NCBI GenBank assembly: GCA_003695835.1
Contig: RFHN01000213.1
Span: 1-22,857 of the forward strand
Length of the DNA: 22,857 nt
Direction: 5' to 3'
Source of the DNA: Armatimonadota bacterium
Lineage (GTDB): Bacteria > Armatimonadota > Fimbriimonadia > Fimbriimonadales > ATM1
The notes below the pieces were generated by a model. It worked only from the letters and a program-made list of their open reading frames with translations. It had not been told where the DNA came from and ran no database searches. Position 1 is the stretch's first letter. Each line of letters opens with the position of its first letter. Below are positions 16,151 through 22,857 of this stretch, piece after piece. A program made the translations under genes and the position numbers.

Positions 16151-17406
16151 CGCTTGGGGCTCCGTTGGGGGCTGGAGTACGGTCCGCCATCCTTCGTGAT
16201 CCGTTTCAATCCTGTTCCGTCCACGTTGACTTGATAAATGTCCCCCTCGCGCACGAAGAGGAAGCCGCTTCCGTCGGGCAACCATGACGGATCCTGCACG
16301 TTGCCTTCCGCGACGAGACGGGCCGCCTGAATCCCTCCCTCTTGCGCGGGAGCAACGAACAGACCGCGATTCACATACTTCTCGCCCTCTTTTTCAATGA
16401 GGAGGAAGGCGAGCTGGGCGCCATCGGGCGAGAAAGACGGACGGGCCAAGCGCTGCGAGTCATCGGGCGATACGAAGAACGGAACGGCCCCGCTCTCGAA
16501 CGAAATCAAGAAGAGAGCGTTCTCGTAGGGTTTCTTGACCGTTCCATCGGGATTGACGTTCTCTCGCGGAATCGCCGCCAAAGACGGGTACTGAAATCGG
16601 TGCAGGCTGACGGCCACCACGGGATCCGTCGGATGGATCGCGAGATCCAGCGTCTCGGCAGCGAGGGGTACCGCGGCGGGAACCTGCTCCGGTTCTTGCG
16701 GCTCGAGATTCTGCAAAACAAGCGCTTTGCCTCGCGCCGTCGAAAGGATGCCGGCGAAGTAGCGCCCGCTTCGATCCACGAATCCCTTTTCGAAGGACTC
16801 GCCATCTACGGAGGTCTTCACCACGCGCCATTGGTCCGAGATCGCCTGAGCGATGTCCTGATAATCTGGCGCGGTGCCGGGCATGCCGAGCTCCTGCTCA
16901 GCGCCGATCACAGGCTCTACGGAGGGAGGCATCACGCGCCTCGCAATCCCGCCCGGATAGCTGAACGCGACCACGTCGCCCCGAGAGACCACCAGGACAT
17001 ATCTGCCGCTTGGGTGAACGTAAAGGCCCGAGGTGGGTGCGCCGGAACTGATCCGATACGGTTCGTTGGCTCGATCGGGCACCCAGTTGAAGACTTGATA
17101 GGTCCCCGCTTCGCCGCGGTTGCTGATGAAGACGGCGCGCTCCCCCCTGGCATCCCAGGCGCACTCCGTTACGTTTCCCGGGTCGTCCGGAGATCTCATC
17201 GAGCCGTCCGCTTGAATAGCGACCAAAGTGTGTCCGCTCTCCGTTTCCTTGAGAGCAAGGATCGTGCCGGCCGTGTTGGCTGGCGGAATCAAAGGATCGA
17301 GATAGCCGGGTGGCTTGTTCTTCCACCAAACGAAGATTGCCACGAGCACCACGAGTGCTACGCCGAGACCGATCGTACCAAAAAGCCTTTTTTGTGCGAT
17401 GCGCAA
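16147..17406 (-). CDS. Membrane-anchored TolB/PD40-type beta-propeller protein
   Basis: The product, 419 residues from the TTG at 17406, has a short basic N-terminus, one transmembrane anchor (about residues 8-27) and a large extracytoplasmic domain. That domain contains repeated TolB/PD40-like blades, for example W-D-A-R-G-E-R-A-V-F-I-S-N, F-S-P-D-G-A-Q-L-A-F-L and L-P-D-G-S-G-F-L-F-V followed by I-Y-Q-V-N-V-D-G-T. Such propellers bind proteins or glycans; no catalytic motif is visible and a TolB function is not implied, since no Tol-Pal genes are present. I chose TTG because AAGGAGA lies about 9 bases upstream. The longer in-frame reading to 17523 would run through the rarA promoter and coding region. 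It is divergent from rarA, with 41 bp between starts, and its stop overlaps the Fic/Doc stop. Confidence 0.75.
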   Translation of the reverse strand: MRIAQKRLFGTIGLGVALVVLVAIFVWWKNKPPGYLDPLIPPANTAGTILALKETESGHTLVAIQADGSMRSPDDPGNVTECAWDARGERAVFISNRGEAGTYQVFNWVPDRANEPYRISSGAPTSGLYVHPSGRYVLVVSRGDVVAFSYPGGIARRVMPPSVEPVIGAEQELGMPGTAPDYQDIAQAISDQWRVVKTSVDGESFEKGFVDRSGRYFAGILSTARGKALVLQNLEPQEPEQVPAAVPLAAETLDLAIHPTDPVVAVSLHRFQYPSLAAIPRENVNPDGTVKKPYENALFLISFESGAVPFFVSPDDSQRLARPSFSPDGAQLAFLLIEKEGEKYVNRGLFVAPAQEGGIQAARLVAEGNVQDPSWLPDGSGFLFVREGDIYQVNVDGTGLKRITKDGGPYSSPQRSPKR

Positions 17407-17430
17407 TTCCTGAGATCTCCTTCGCTCCGG

Positions 17431-17436
17431 TATTCT
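17431..17436 (+). promoter_or_regulatory. Probable -10 element of rarA
   Basis: TATTCT lies 11 bases before the rarA ATG in the 41-bp gap between divergent genes. The predicted leader would be only about 4-5 nt and no Shine-Dalgarno is visible. No copy of the SOS palindrome occurs here. Confidence 0.35.
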
Positions 17437-17447
17437 GACACCTAACG

Positions 17448-18731
17448 ATGTCTCTCTTCGAGAGCGAAGCCGCATCCCGCGACGAGTGGAAGCCGCTCGC
17501 CGCCCGCTTACGGCCCCAGACAATCGAGCAGTACGTCGGTCAACAGCACTTGCTTGGGGAAGGCGCGCCGCTTCGGAGGGCGTTGGAGAGCGGTCGCATC
17601 GGCTCCATGATTCTCTGGGGTCCAGCCGGGTGCGGCAAGACGACCCTCGCGTCTCTACTGGCTCGGAGCATGGACGCCCATATGGAGGAACGGAGCGCCG
17701 TAACGTGTGGGGTCGCGGAGATCCGGAAGATCGCCACGGAAGCGTCGCATCGCGAACGACGAACGATCCTCTTTTTGGACGAAATTCACCACTTCAACCG
17801 AACGCAGCAGGATGCTTTGCTGAAGTACGTGGAGGATGGCACTCTCATCTTGATTGGGGCTACGACCGAGAATCCCGTCTTTAGCCTCGCCACACCTCTT
17901 CTGTCGCGTTGCCGGGTCTGGTCGCTAAAGCCGCTGACCGAAGAGGAGATGTCGCGGATCCTCGAGCGCGCCATCGCTGAACTTGGCGTCGAAGTCACCG
18001 ACGAGGCGAGGGAGCAGCTGCTGCGGTGGGCGAACGGTGACGCGCGCGTGGCGCTCAACGGCATCGAACTGGCGGCACAGCTCGCTCACCCGGAGCCGCG
18101 GGTTACAGCGGAGCACATTGCCGAAGCGATGCAACAACCGCTGTTGCGATACGATCAGCGCGGCGACCAACACTACGACGTCATCTCAGCTTTCATCAAG
18201 AGTGTACGTGGAAGCGATGTGGACGCTGCGCTGCACTACCTGGCTCGGATGCTCGTCGCGGGGGAGGATCCGCGGTTCATCGCTCGCCGACTCGTGATTC
18301 TCGCCAGCGAGGACGTAGGGAACGCGGATCCGATGGCGCTGGTACTCGCCACGGCGGCCTTCGACGCGGTCGAAAGAATCGGAATGCCCGAGGCCCGAAT
18401 CCCTCTGGCTCAGGTCACGATCTATTTGGCCGCTCGGCCCAAGTCGAACTCGGCGTACCGCGCGATCCAGGCGGCGATGGGCGACCTGGAAGGGAAACCC
18501 CCGCCACGCGTTCCGGATTTCCTACGCGATCCCAACTCGAGGAAAATGGAGACGCAGCCGAGCGACCGGGAACCGTATCTCTATCCGCACGATTTCGGCG
18601 GCTGGGTGCAGCAGCGCTATCTTCCAGCAGACCACGGCCTGTCTTTGCCGTACTACACGCCGACGCTTGCCGGCTTCGAGGAGACCCTCGCCCGGTTCTT
18701 GAAAGAGTTGGGCAAAGAGGAAGAGGGTTAG
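17448..18731 (+). CDS. rarA: Replication-associated recombination protein A (RarA/MgsA AAA+ ATPase)
   Basis: The 427-residue protein aligns with E. coli RarA and the Mgs1/WRNIP1 family along its length. These clamp-loader-like AAA+ ATPases act at stalled forks. N-terminal P-L-A-A-R-L-R-P and G-Q-Q-H-L-L are typical. Walker A is G-P-A-G-C-G-K-T-T (58-66) and Walker B I-L-F-L-D-E (107-112). Sensor 1 is G-A-T-T-E-N (137-142) and S-R-C-R (153-156) supplies the arginine finger. The C-terminal tetramerisation half includes I-S-A-F-I-K-S-V-R-G-S and A-S-E-D-V-G-N-A-D-P. Nothing appears degenerate. M-S-L-F at the very N-terminus resembles a clamp-binding motif but is too short to rely on. Its stop overlaps the stop of the shortened Y-family gene by 4 bp, so two replication-stress genes converge here. 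Confidence 0.95.
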   Translation: MSLFESEAASRDEWKPLAARLRPQTIEQYVGQQHLLGEGAPLRRALESGRIGSMILWGPAGCGKTTLASLLARSMDAHMEERSAVTCGVAEIRKIATEASHRERRTILFLDEIHHFNRTQQDALLKYVEDGTLILIGATTENPVFSLATPLLSRCRVWSLKPLTEEEMSRILERAIAELGVEVTDEAREQLLRWANGDARVALNGIELAAQLAHPEPRVTAEHIAEAMQQPLLRYDQRGDQHYDVISAFIKSVRGSDVDAALHYLARMLVAGEDPRFIARRLVILASEDVGNADPMALVLATAAFDAVERIGMPEARIPLAQVTIYLAARPKSNSAYRAIQAAMGDLEGKPPPRVPDFLRDPNSRKMETQPSDREPYLYPHDFGGWVQQRYLPADHGLSLPYYTPTLAGFEETLARFLKELGKEEEG

Positions 18732-19576
18732 GCGGCAGACTCGTCCGCCTCGAAGAAGGTCAGCGTTGGCTGCTCCACGGGGCGAATCCCGAGGAAACGA
18801 ACCGACACCCGCTGCGGACACGGGACTTCGTCCAGCGAGAAACGCCGGAAGAGTTCCTGCTCGATCGCCGAAGCGTCCAGAAGCCGAACCGGCATCCGCT
18901 TTCGGATTGCCGTGGGTTGCGCGGCGATCTCCACCCAGACCTCGTCAGCCGTAAGCCCCTTTCCCACGAGGGCGGCGACCGCAGTGCGCAGGGCCTTGCG
19001 AACAGCGGTGCGCACGTCAGCAGGCCCGTGGCGAGGCGTGCCAAGGATGAGACCTCGACTCAGGTAGGAAGGCGCGGTCGCTGGTACGTCCTCACCTCGC
19101 AGGGCTTTCGCCCACCACGCGCCCCGTGCGGAGCCCATGATGCGTCGGAGGTCCTGCTCTTCGAGGGTGACGAACTCGCCAGCCGTGAACACGCCACGAA
19201 GATTGAGCCTCGACGCCTCGCGCGGAAGGATGTCGGGCACTTCGCCGAGGGGCACGTCTGCCACGGCCGCGTCCAGCTCGTCAAGGTTAAGGACCAGGCG
19301 GCTCGCCGCCGAGGGCGCGGTCAGCATCCGCGCCAGGGGCGGGTTCAGGCTGACGCCAATTCGGTCGGCTTGCGGATACCACCTGGCAATCCGCTCGACG
19401 ATCCCCGCAGCCTCGTTCGCTCCGTCGCTCCGCGCGCGCATGCGAAACAGATCGGCGTTGGGGCTGACGGTTTCCAACCCGAGTGCGCGAACGCGCCGGT
19501 CCGCCTTGGGTTCGGGCGCAGGTAGGGCGAAGTACACCCAGGTCGTCCTTTTCTGGTTGTCCGCTTTAGGAGTCAT
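18728..19576 (-). CDS. Shortened Y-family polymerase-like protein without catalytic palm, SOS-type promoter
   Basis: The 282-residue product is not a RecA-like ImuA. Its second half reads as the thumb and little finger of a Y-family polymerase: helix-hairpin-helix region about 108-165 (G-E-V-P-D-I-L-P-R-E and R-G-V-F-T-A-G-E-F) and little finger about 172-266, closing with V-S-V-R-F-L-G-I-R-P. The first 105 residues match only fragments of the palm: a first strand W-V-Y-F-A-L-P-A-P-E, then from about residue 38 the strand-helix unit ending R-I-G-V-S-L-N-P-P-L-A. The intervening fingers region of about 60 residues is missing, and S-I-D-E-A-Y-L-D is replaced by S-P-N-A-D-L-F-R. It should therefore be non-catalytic. 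T-L-T-F-F at 271-275 near the C-terminus could bind the beta clamp. I chose the ATG at 19576 because GGAGG lies 8 bases upstream; ATG 19589-19591 is closer to the operator and less likely. Gene family naming is uncertain. Confidence 0.7.
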   Translation of the reverse strand: MTPKADNQKRTTWVYFALPAPEPKADRRVRALGLETVSPNADLFRMRARSDGANEAAGIVERIARWYPQADRIGVSLNPPLARMLTAPSAASRLVLNLDELDAAVADVPLGEVPDILPREASRLNLRGVFTAGEFVTLEEQDLRRIMGSARGAWWAKALRGEDVPATAPSYLSRGLILGTPRHGPADVRTAVRKALRTAVAALVGKGLTADEVWVEIAAQPTAIRKRMPVRLLDASAIEQELFRRFSLDEVPCPQRVSVRFLGIRPVEQPTLTFFEADESAA

Positions 19577-19589
19577 GGTGTGATCCTCC

Positions 19590-19610
19590 ATGTATACAGA
19601 CGTATACTAT
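19590..19610. promoter_or_regulatory. Putative SOS operator upstream of the shortened Y-family gene
   Basis: GTATAC (19592-19597), spacer AGAC, GTATAC (19602-19607) followed by TAT. Read on the minus strand it is AGTATAC-GTCT-GTATACA, one base off the imuB core. It sits 15 bp upstream of the chosen ATG and just before the GGAGG. Possible -10 elements (TATAGT or TATACA on the minus strand) lie inside it. Confidence 0.72.
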
Positions 19611-19654
19611 ACCGAAAAGGTTTCATGCCGCCCGCAGGAGTGGCAGTGGCGCCG

Positions 19655-19684
19655 ATTCGAAAATTCAAGGTGAGGCTTTCGAAT
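19655..19684. repeat. 8-bp inverted repeat in the 200-bp intergenic region
   Basis: ATTCGAAA (19655-19662) and TTTCGAAT (19677-19684) flank 14 nt in the A+T-richer gap (19611-19809) between the shortened Y-family gene and the sigma factor gene. It may be a regulator site or an RNA hairpin. Apart from this and the promoter at 19754, I see only weak imperfect repeats in the gap and no gene. Confidence 0.35.
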
Positions 19685-19753
19685 TCTTGAGCAATTGTCG
19701 CCTCAAGGTTCAAAGATGTTTAGGTCAAAAGTCCCAAATCTTAAAGATCGCGC

Positions 19754-19783
19754 TTGACTTCTCTTTGCGTTTCGCCGTACTAT
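19754..19783 (+). promoter_or_regulatory. Sigma-70-type promoter of the ECF sigma gene
   Basis: TTGACT (19754-19759) and TACTAT (19778-19783) with an 18-bp spacer are the best -35/-10 pair in the window. About 20 nt of leader follow, with AAGGAGAAAG as Shine-Dalgarno before the ATG at 19810. The promoter looks housekeeping rather than ECF-type, so autoregulation is not obvious. Confidence 0.65.
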
Positions 19784-19809
19784 GTGGGTGTCCAATCAAG
19801 GAGAAAGCA

Positions 19810-20385
19810 ATGACGACGACCGTTCGAAATCGAGATGAGGCGAAGTTGATCCGCGCAGCGCAGGGCGGTTCTCGGGAGGCGATGGATGAGCTCTTCCAAG
19901 CCTACTACCGCCAGATCCTGCTGCATGCGAAGCGGCTTCTTCGGAACGACGAGGATGCGGCAGACGCGGCTCAGATGACCTTCGTCAAGGCGCAGCGCTC
20001 GATCCGGGAGTTCGACGCGGCCCGGGAGTTCGCCCCCTGGCTGTATCGAATCTGCTCGAATGTCTGCATTGATGTCGCTCGACGGCGGAAGCGAACGGGC
20101 GAGGACCTCGAGAGCCACGCCTACTACCTCGAGAGCGATTCCGATCCAGAGGGTGACGCGATTCGCTCGCAACTTGGGCGACGGGTTCGTGAAGCGGTCC
20201 GACGTTTGCCGAAGCAGTACCGGGAAGTGATCGTCTTGCGCCATTTCGCCGGCATGGACGTTTCGGAGGTAGCGCGCGCTTTGGGCGCGCCCGTGGGAAC
20301 GGTCAAGAGTTGGCTGTTTCGGGCGCGGGCGATGCTCCGGCGCGAACTGGAGGCCTCTCCGTCCAGCCCGATTCCAGCTGCCTAA
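19810..20385 (+). CDS. ECF (RpoE-like) RNA polymerase sigma factor
   Basis: The 191-residue product has the two domains of extracytoplasmic-function sigma factors. Sigma2 is about 22-95 (F-Q-A-Y-Y-R-Q-I through D-A-A-Q-M-T-F-V-K-A and F-A-P-W-L-Y-R-I-C-S-N-V). Sigma4 is about 122-178 (L-P-K-Q-Y-R-E-V-I-V-L-R-H-F-A-G-M-D-V-S-E-V-A, then G-T-V-K-S-W-L-F-R-A-R). It directs RNA polymerase to a specific set of promoters. The start is fixed by AAGGAGAAAG before the ATG; an upstream in-frame ATG at 19687 lies before the promoter and is rejected. No anti-sigma gene (zinc-finger or membrane) is next to it: the following gene is convergent and overlaps its stop. The Pro/Ser-rich tail (E-A-S-P-S-S-P-I-P) is short, so it is not an ECF with a long regulatory extension. 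Confidence 0.9.
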   Translation: MTTTVRNRDEAKLIRAAQGGSREAMDELFQAYYRQILLHAKRLLRNDEDAADAAQMTFVKAQRSIREFDAAREFAPWLYRICSNVCIDVARRRKRTGEDLESHAYYLESDSDPEGDAIRSQLGRRVREAVRRLPKQYREVIVLRHFAGMDVSEVARALGAPVGTVKSWLFRARAMLRRELEASPSSPIPAA

Positions 20386-21338
20386 ACCGGCGGGAGAAGG
20401 GCCACGACCTCTTCAGGGGCGATGTCTCGGAAGGCATCGCCCTCTTTGTACACAACCTGGTGCGGTCGCCGATAGGGACCGCTTCGCTCCGGTCGGGTGG
20501 GGCCCATCATGCAGGCAACGGGTTTGTCCAGGGCGACGGCGATATGCGTCGAGCCGGTATCACCGCCGAGATGCGCGTCGGCAAGCGCGAGAACGCCGAC
20601 AAGAACATCCAGCGACGTCTTCCCGACGAGACTGACCGGCGGCGCCTCGCAAGAACCGCTCAGCTCTTCCGCGGCCGCCGCGTCCATGGGTCCGCCAATC
20701 AGGAACGGTTCCCAGCCGGAGTTCCTGGCGAGGGAAATCGCTCGAGCGAAGCTCGGAATAGGCCAGCGCTTCTCCGGCTGTCCAGCCCCCAGGTTGACGG
20801 CCAGCAGCCTGCGGTTCTCGGCGCGATCGCGGACCGGCTTCAGCAGCTCGTTTGCCTTCGCCAAAGCAGTCTCGGTCGGCTCGAGTCCAAACTCGACCTC
20901 ATGGACCGGCCCGACAAGAGCCTCGGCGACCGCGAGATAGTGGTCTACGACGTGGGTCTTGTCGGCTGCGGGTTTCACCGCCTTGCTGAAGAGCCACGCT
21001 CCCTCCCGCTGCCAGTAGTAGCCCAGACGCCTCTTTGCGCCGGAGAGCGCGAGTACCCGCGCACTCTTGAAGAGCCCCTGCATGTCAAGGCCAACCGTGT
21101 ACCGCCTCTCACGGAGCTCTTTTCGGATCCCAAAGAGGTCACCCAGCCTCGGCCTTCGCGGTACTTCGATGACTTGATCCACGAACCGAAATCCTTCGAG
21201 CAGCGGCCGGAGATTGGATTGAACCACCCAGTCCAGCCGCCACTCCGGTTGCGCTTTCTTGATGGCGACTGCTGTGGGCATCGTGTGAACGATATCGCCG
21301 ATGGCGGAGAGCCGAACGAGCAGGATCCTTTCACTCAT
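20382..21338 (-). CDS. Glycosyltransferase family 9 (heptosyltransferase-like), last gene of LPS operon
   Basis: The 318-residue protein is a GT-B fold heptosyltransferase relative (ADP-heptose:LPS transferases, WaaC/WaaF/RfaQ group), acting at the inner face of the cytoplasmic membrane. The N-terminal I-L-L-V-R-L-S-A-I-G-D-I-V-H-T-M-P motif, D-M-Q-G-L in the acceptor half and N-L-G-A-G-Q-P-E-K-R-W-P at the domain junction are typical. The donor-side G-G-D-T-G-S-T-H-I-A-V-A motif completes the set. It overlaps the preceding gene by 8 bp, so translation is coupled. W-P-I-P-S-F and the acceptor region resemble WaaC-like members more than WaaF, but the sugar (heptose or other) cannot be decided by eye. 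Confidence 0.85.
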   Translation of the reverse strand: MSERILLVRLSAIGDIVHTMPTAVAIKKAQPEWRLDWVVQSNLRPLLEGFRFVDQVIEVPRRPRLGDLFGIRKELRERRYTVGLDMQGLFKSARVLALSGAKRRLGYYWQREGAWLFSKAVKPAADKTHVVDHYLAVAEALVGPVHEVEFGLEPTETALAKANELLKPVRDRAENRRLLAVNLGAGQPEKRWPIPSFARAISLARNSGWEPFLIGGPMDAAAAEELSGSCEAPPVSLVGKTSLDVLVGVLALADAHLGGDTGSTHIAVALDKPVACMMGPTRPERSGPYRRPHQVVYKEGDAFRDIAPEEVVALLPPV

Positions 21339-22287
21339 GGAGCCGCTCCCGCACCTTCTCCATCACCCTCTCCACCGGCACATCCGCGGCGGAACTGCCG
21401 CACTGGACGACGGCGTTCGGTTGCCCGAACGGATGATAAACCGACGCAGGCATGTGTCCAAAGACCGTAACACATTTCGTTCCGACTGCTGCAGCGAGAT
21501 GAGCTGTGCCCGTGTCGCCGGAGATATGCAACTTGGCCCTGCGGATCGCCTCCGCAACTTCGAGCAAACCGACCTTACCGACGAGCGTTTCGCACGGAAC
21601 CGATGCCAGGAGCGGTTCGACCAGGCGCTCTTCGCCCCGCCCGCCGACGAGAACGAGGCGGTGTCCCTCTCCGTGAAGCCACTTGGCAATTTCGATGAAC
21701 CGCTCGATCGGCCAGATCTTCTTTGGATGCGTGCCGCCGGCGTGCAACGTGATCCAGTTTCCGTCACCTAAAAGGGAACGGACGTGCGCCTGGATCGCTG
21801 CATTCAGAGGCAAGTCGAAATCGTACCGACGGTAGGGGAACCCTGCCCGTTGCACCGCGTCCAGGTACGCCTCGACCCTGTGCTGATTCGGGCGGCTGAA
21901 TACCAGTTTCCCGCCGAGTATGCGGGAAAGCGGATCCTTCGGGTCCAACGTGTAGCGTTCCGGAGCCTTCGACGCCCGTAAGGCAATGCTGCTTTTTGCG
22001 TGCCCGTGCAGGTCTATCCCCACTTCGGCATGGAACTCCGCCAACTCGCGGTGCTGTTTGAGCATGACGCGCCATCGCGCTGGGTTTCGTCGAACTCTAC
22101 GATCGGTGAAGATCGGATACACCTTGTCAATCGCCCGGTGTCCGATGAGTAGCTCGCGAATTCGGTGATCCACGACCCATGCGACCTTTGCGGAAGGGTT
22201 CGAAGCCTTGATGCTCGCCGCGGCCGGCAGCGCCATCACCACGTCGCCGATCGCCGATAGTCGAACAATCAGGACTCGGTCCTTCAC
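21331..22287 (-). CDS. Glycosyltransferase family 9 (heptosyltransferase-like)
   Basis: The 318-residue protein is a paralogue of its downstream neighbour: V-L-I-V-R-L-S-A-I-G-D-V-V-M-A-L-P at the start, D-L-H-G-H-A-K-S in the acceptor half, L-H-A-G-G-T-H-P-K-K-I-W-P at the junction and S-G-D-T-G-T-A-H-L-A-A-A for the ADP-sugar. It probably adds a heptose or related sugar to the lipid A-core acceptor. I chose the GTG at 22287, which overlaps the upstream stop as GTGA and has GGGAAGG about 8 bases ahead. The longer in-frame start at 22338 would lie inside the acyltransferase gene. Having two such transferases suggests at least a two-sugar inner core. Confidence 0.85.
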   Translation of the reverse strand: MKDRVLIVRLSAIGDVVMALPAAASIKASNPSAKVAWVVDHRIRELLIGHRAIDKVYPIFTDRRVRRNPARWRVMLKQHRELAEFHAEVGIDLHGHAKSSIALRASKAPERYTLDPKDPLSRILGGKLVFSRPNQHRVEAYLDAVQRAGFPYRRYDFDLPLNAAIQAHVRSLLGDGNWITLHAGGTHPKKIWPIERFIEIAKWLHGEGHRLVLVGGRGEERLVEPLLASVPCETLVGKVGLLEVAEAIRRAKLHISGDTGTAHLAAAVGTKCVTVFGHMPASVYHPFGQPNAVVQCGSSAADVPVERVMEKVRERLHE

Positions 22288-22857
22288 AGCAAACCTTCCC
22301 GTCGTGCGCTTCGCCACCGGTCGTGCAGCCAGAGCCATTGCTCCGGATGCTCTCGCACGGCTTCCTCGATGGCGAGGTTGATGCGCGTCATGATCGCTTC
22401 CACGTCTCGCTCTTTGTCGCCTGTCGGTTCAGGCAGTTCGAGCCGACGGACTGTAACCTGATACGTGCCGTCGGGATTTTCGACGCAGAACGTGGTAAGA
22501 ACGGGCGCCTTCGTCTTGAGGTGGAAGACGGCAGGCCCGGCGACGGTGCCGGCAGGTCGGCCGAAGAACGGAAGGAACAGTTCCTGGGCGTTTTGGTCCG
22601 GGAGGATGCCGACGCAGCGGTTGGCCTTGAGGTCTTGGAGCACTCTCCGGGCTGCCTTGGAGCGGGGATAAACCTCGAAGCCCTCGCTCCGCCTGGCCTG
22701 GTTGACGATCCTCGTGGTCTCCGCATCGTTCGCGTCGCGAGCGATGACGCTGAGTGGGATCCCTTCAATCGCGAAGTAATGCGCCATCCGCTCCCAGTTC
22801 CCGAAATGTCCCGTGATGAGAATCGCGCCTTTGCCTTCCTCGAGCTGATCCATCAAG
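22284..22857 (-). CDS. LpxL/HtrB-family lipid A acyltransferase, 5' end cut by window edge
   Basis: About 190 C-terminal residues are present; the family is usually near 300, so roughly a third is beyond the window. H-F-G-N-W-E gives the His-x4-Glu catalytic motif, followed by G-I-L-P-D-Q-N and P-E-Q-W-L-W-L-H-D-R-W-R, which are the standard later motifs of late lipid A acyltransferases (LpxL/LpxM). The enzyme adds a secondary acyl chain to Kdo-lipid A or a related precursor at the inner membrane. The in-frame TTG/ATG codons at the window edge are internal, not the true start. It is the first visible gene of an overlapping operon with two GT9 transferases, which together make the lipid A-core of LPS and mark the host as a diderm. 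Confidence 0.87.
   Translation of the reverse strand, partial: LMDQLEEGKGAILITGHFGNWERMAHYFAIEGIPLSVIARDANDAETTRIVNQARRSEGFEVYPRSKAARRVLQDLKANRCVGILPDQNAQELFLPFFGRPAGTVAGPAVFHLKTKAPVLTTFCVENPDGTYQVTVRRLELPEPTGDKERDVEAIMTRINLAIEEAVREHPEQWLWLHDRWRSARREGLL

Noticed and set aside
15707..17406. Fic/Doc and the convergent PD40 gene as a toxin-antitoxin pair
   Set aside because: They are convergent, and the second is a membrane-anchored beta-propeller with no antitoxin or DNA-binding features.
17407..17523. Longer N-terminus for the PD40 protein
   Set aside because: It would run across the rarA promoter and start; the TTG at 17406 has AAGGAGA upstream and directly precedes the membrane anchor.
19687..19809. 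N-terminal extension of the ECF sigma factor
   Set aside because: The upstream ATG precedes a good -35/-10 promoter, and the ATG at 19810 has a strong Shine-Dalgarno.
1..22857. Mobile island, prophage or CRISPR content
   Set aside because: No transposase, integrase, phage genes, tandem spacer repeats or tRNA-flanked attachment sites were seen; gene packing and base use look uniform.

Overview
The window is about 22.9 kb of G+C-rich, densely packed bacterial chromosome. No rRNA, tRNA, CRISPR array, insertion sequence or prophage gene was seen. The lpxL-like acyltransferase followed by two family-9 (heptosyltransferase-type) glycosyltransferases at the right end implies an LPS-making diderm. 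A thioester alpha-2-macroglobulin, a VanW-domain protein, a DnaE2-type polymerase and several apparently leaderless promoters fit a non-proteobacterial diderm. Armatimonadota (Fimbriimonadia-like) is my guess, from general gene content only.

Layout. 1-405 (-): start of a lipoprotein alpha/beta hydrolase, cut by the window edge. 458-1633 (+): RtcB-family ligase. 1667-2902 (+): catalytically dead Y-family polymerase (ImuB-like). 3010-4431 (-): persulfide-dioxygenase-like metallo-beta-lactamase protein with two rhodanese domains, convergent with imuB across a long inverted repeat. 4524-11199 (+): a translationally coupled three-gene operon of a polytopic membrane protein, a 1527-residue alpha-2-macroglobulin and a VanW protein. 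11253-14699 (+): DnaE2/ImuC-like error-prone polymerase. 14727-15680 (+): SIS-domain sugar-phosphate deaminase/isomerase. 15707-16150 (+): degenerate Fic/Doc protein. 16147-17406 (-): membrane-anchored PD40 beta-propeller protein. 17448-18731 (+): RarA. 18728-19576 (-): a second, shortened Y-family protein. 19810-20385 (+): ECF sigma factor. 20382-22857 (-): lpxL-glycosyltransferase-glycosyltransferase operon with overlapping genes.

The main observation is a dispersed DNA-damage mutagenesis system. Three translesion-type genes (ImuB-like, DnaE2-like and the shortened Y-family protein) lie about 8-10 kb apart as separate transcription units. Each has, at its start, a copy of the same palindrome, AGTATAC-N4-GTATACT, overlapping the likely -10 element. 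I found it at no other gene start in the window. It looks like a lineage-specific SOS (LexA-type) operator. No RecA-like ImuA is present here. The shortened Y-family protein, whose fingers region appears deleted and whose catalytic acidic residues are gone, is a candidate for the third subunit of the mutasome. RarA, a replication-repair ATPase, sits tail to tail with it but lacks the operator.

A second theme is translation initiation. Several genes have a TANNNT hexamer exactly six bases before the start codon and no Shine-Dalgarno sequence, which suggests leaderless mRNAs.
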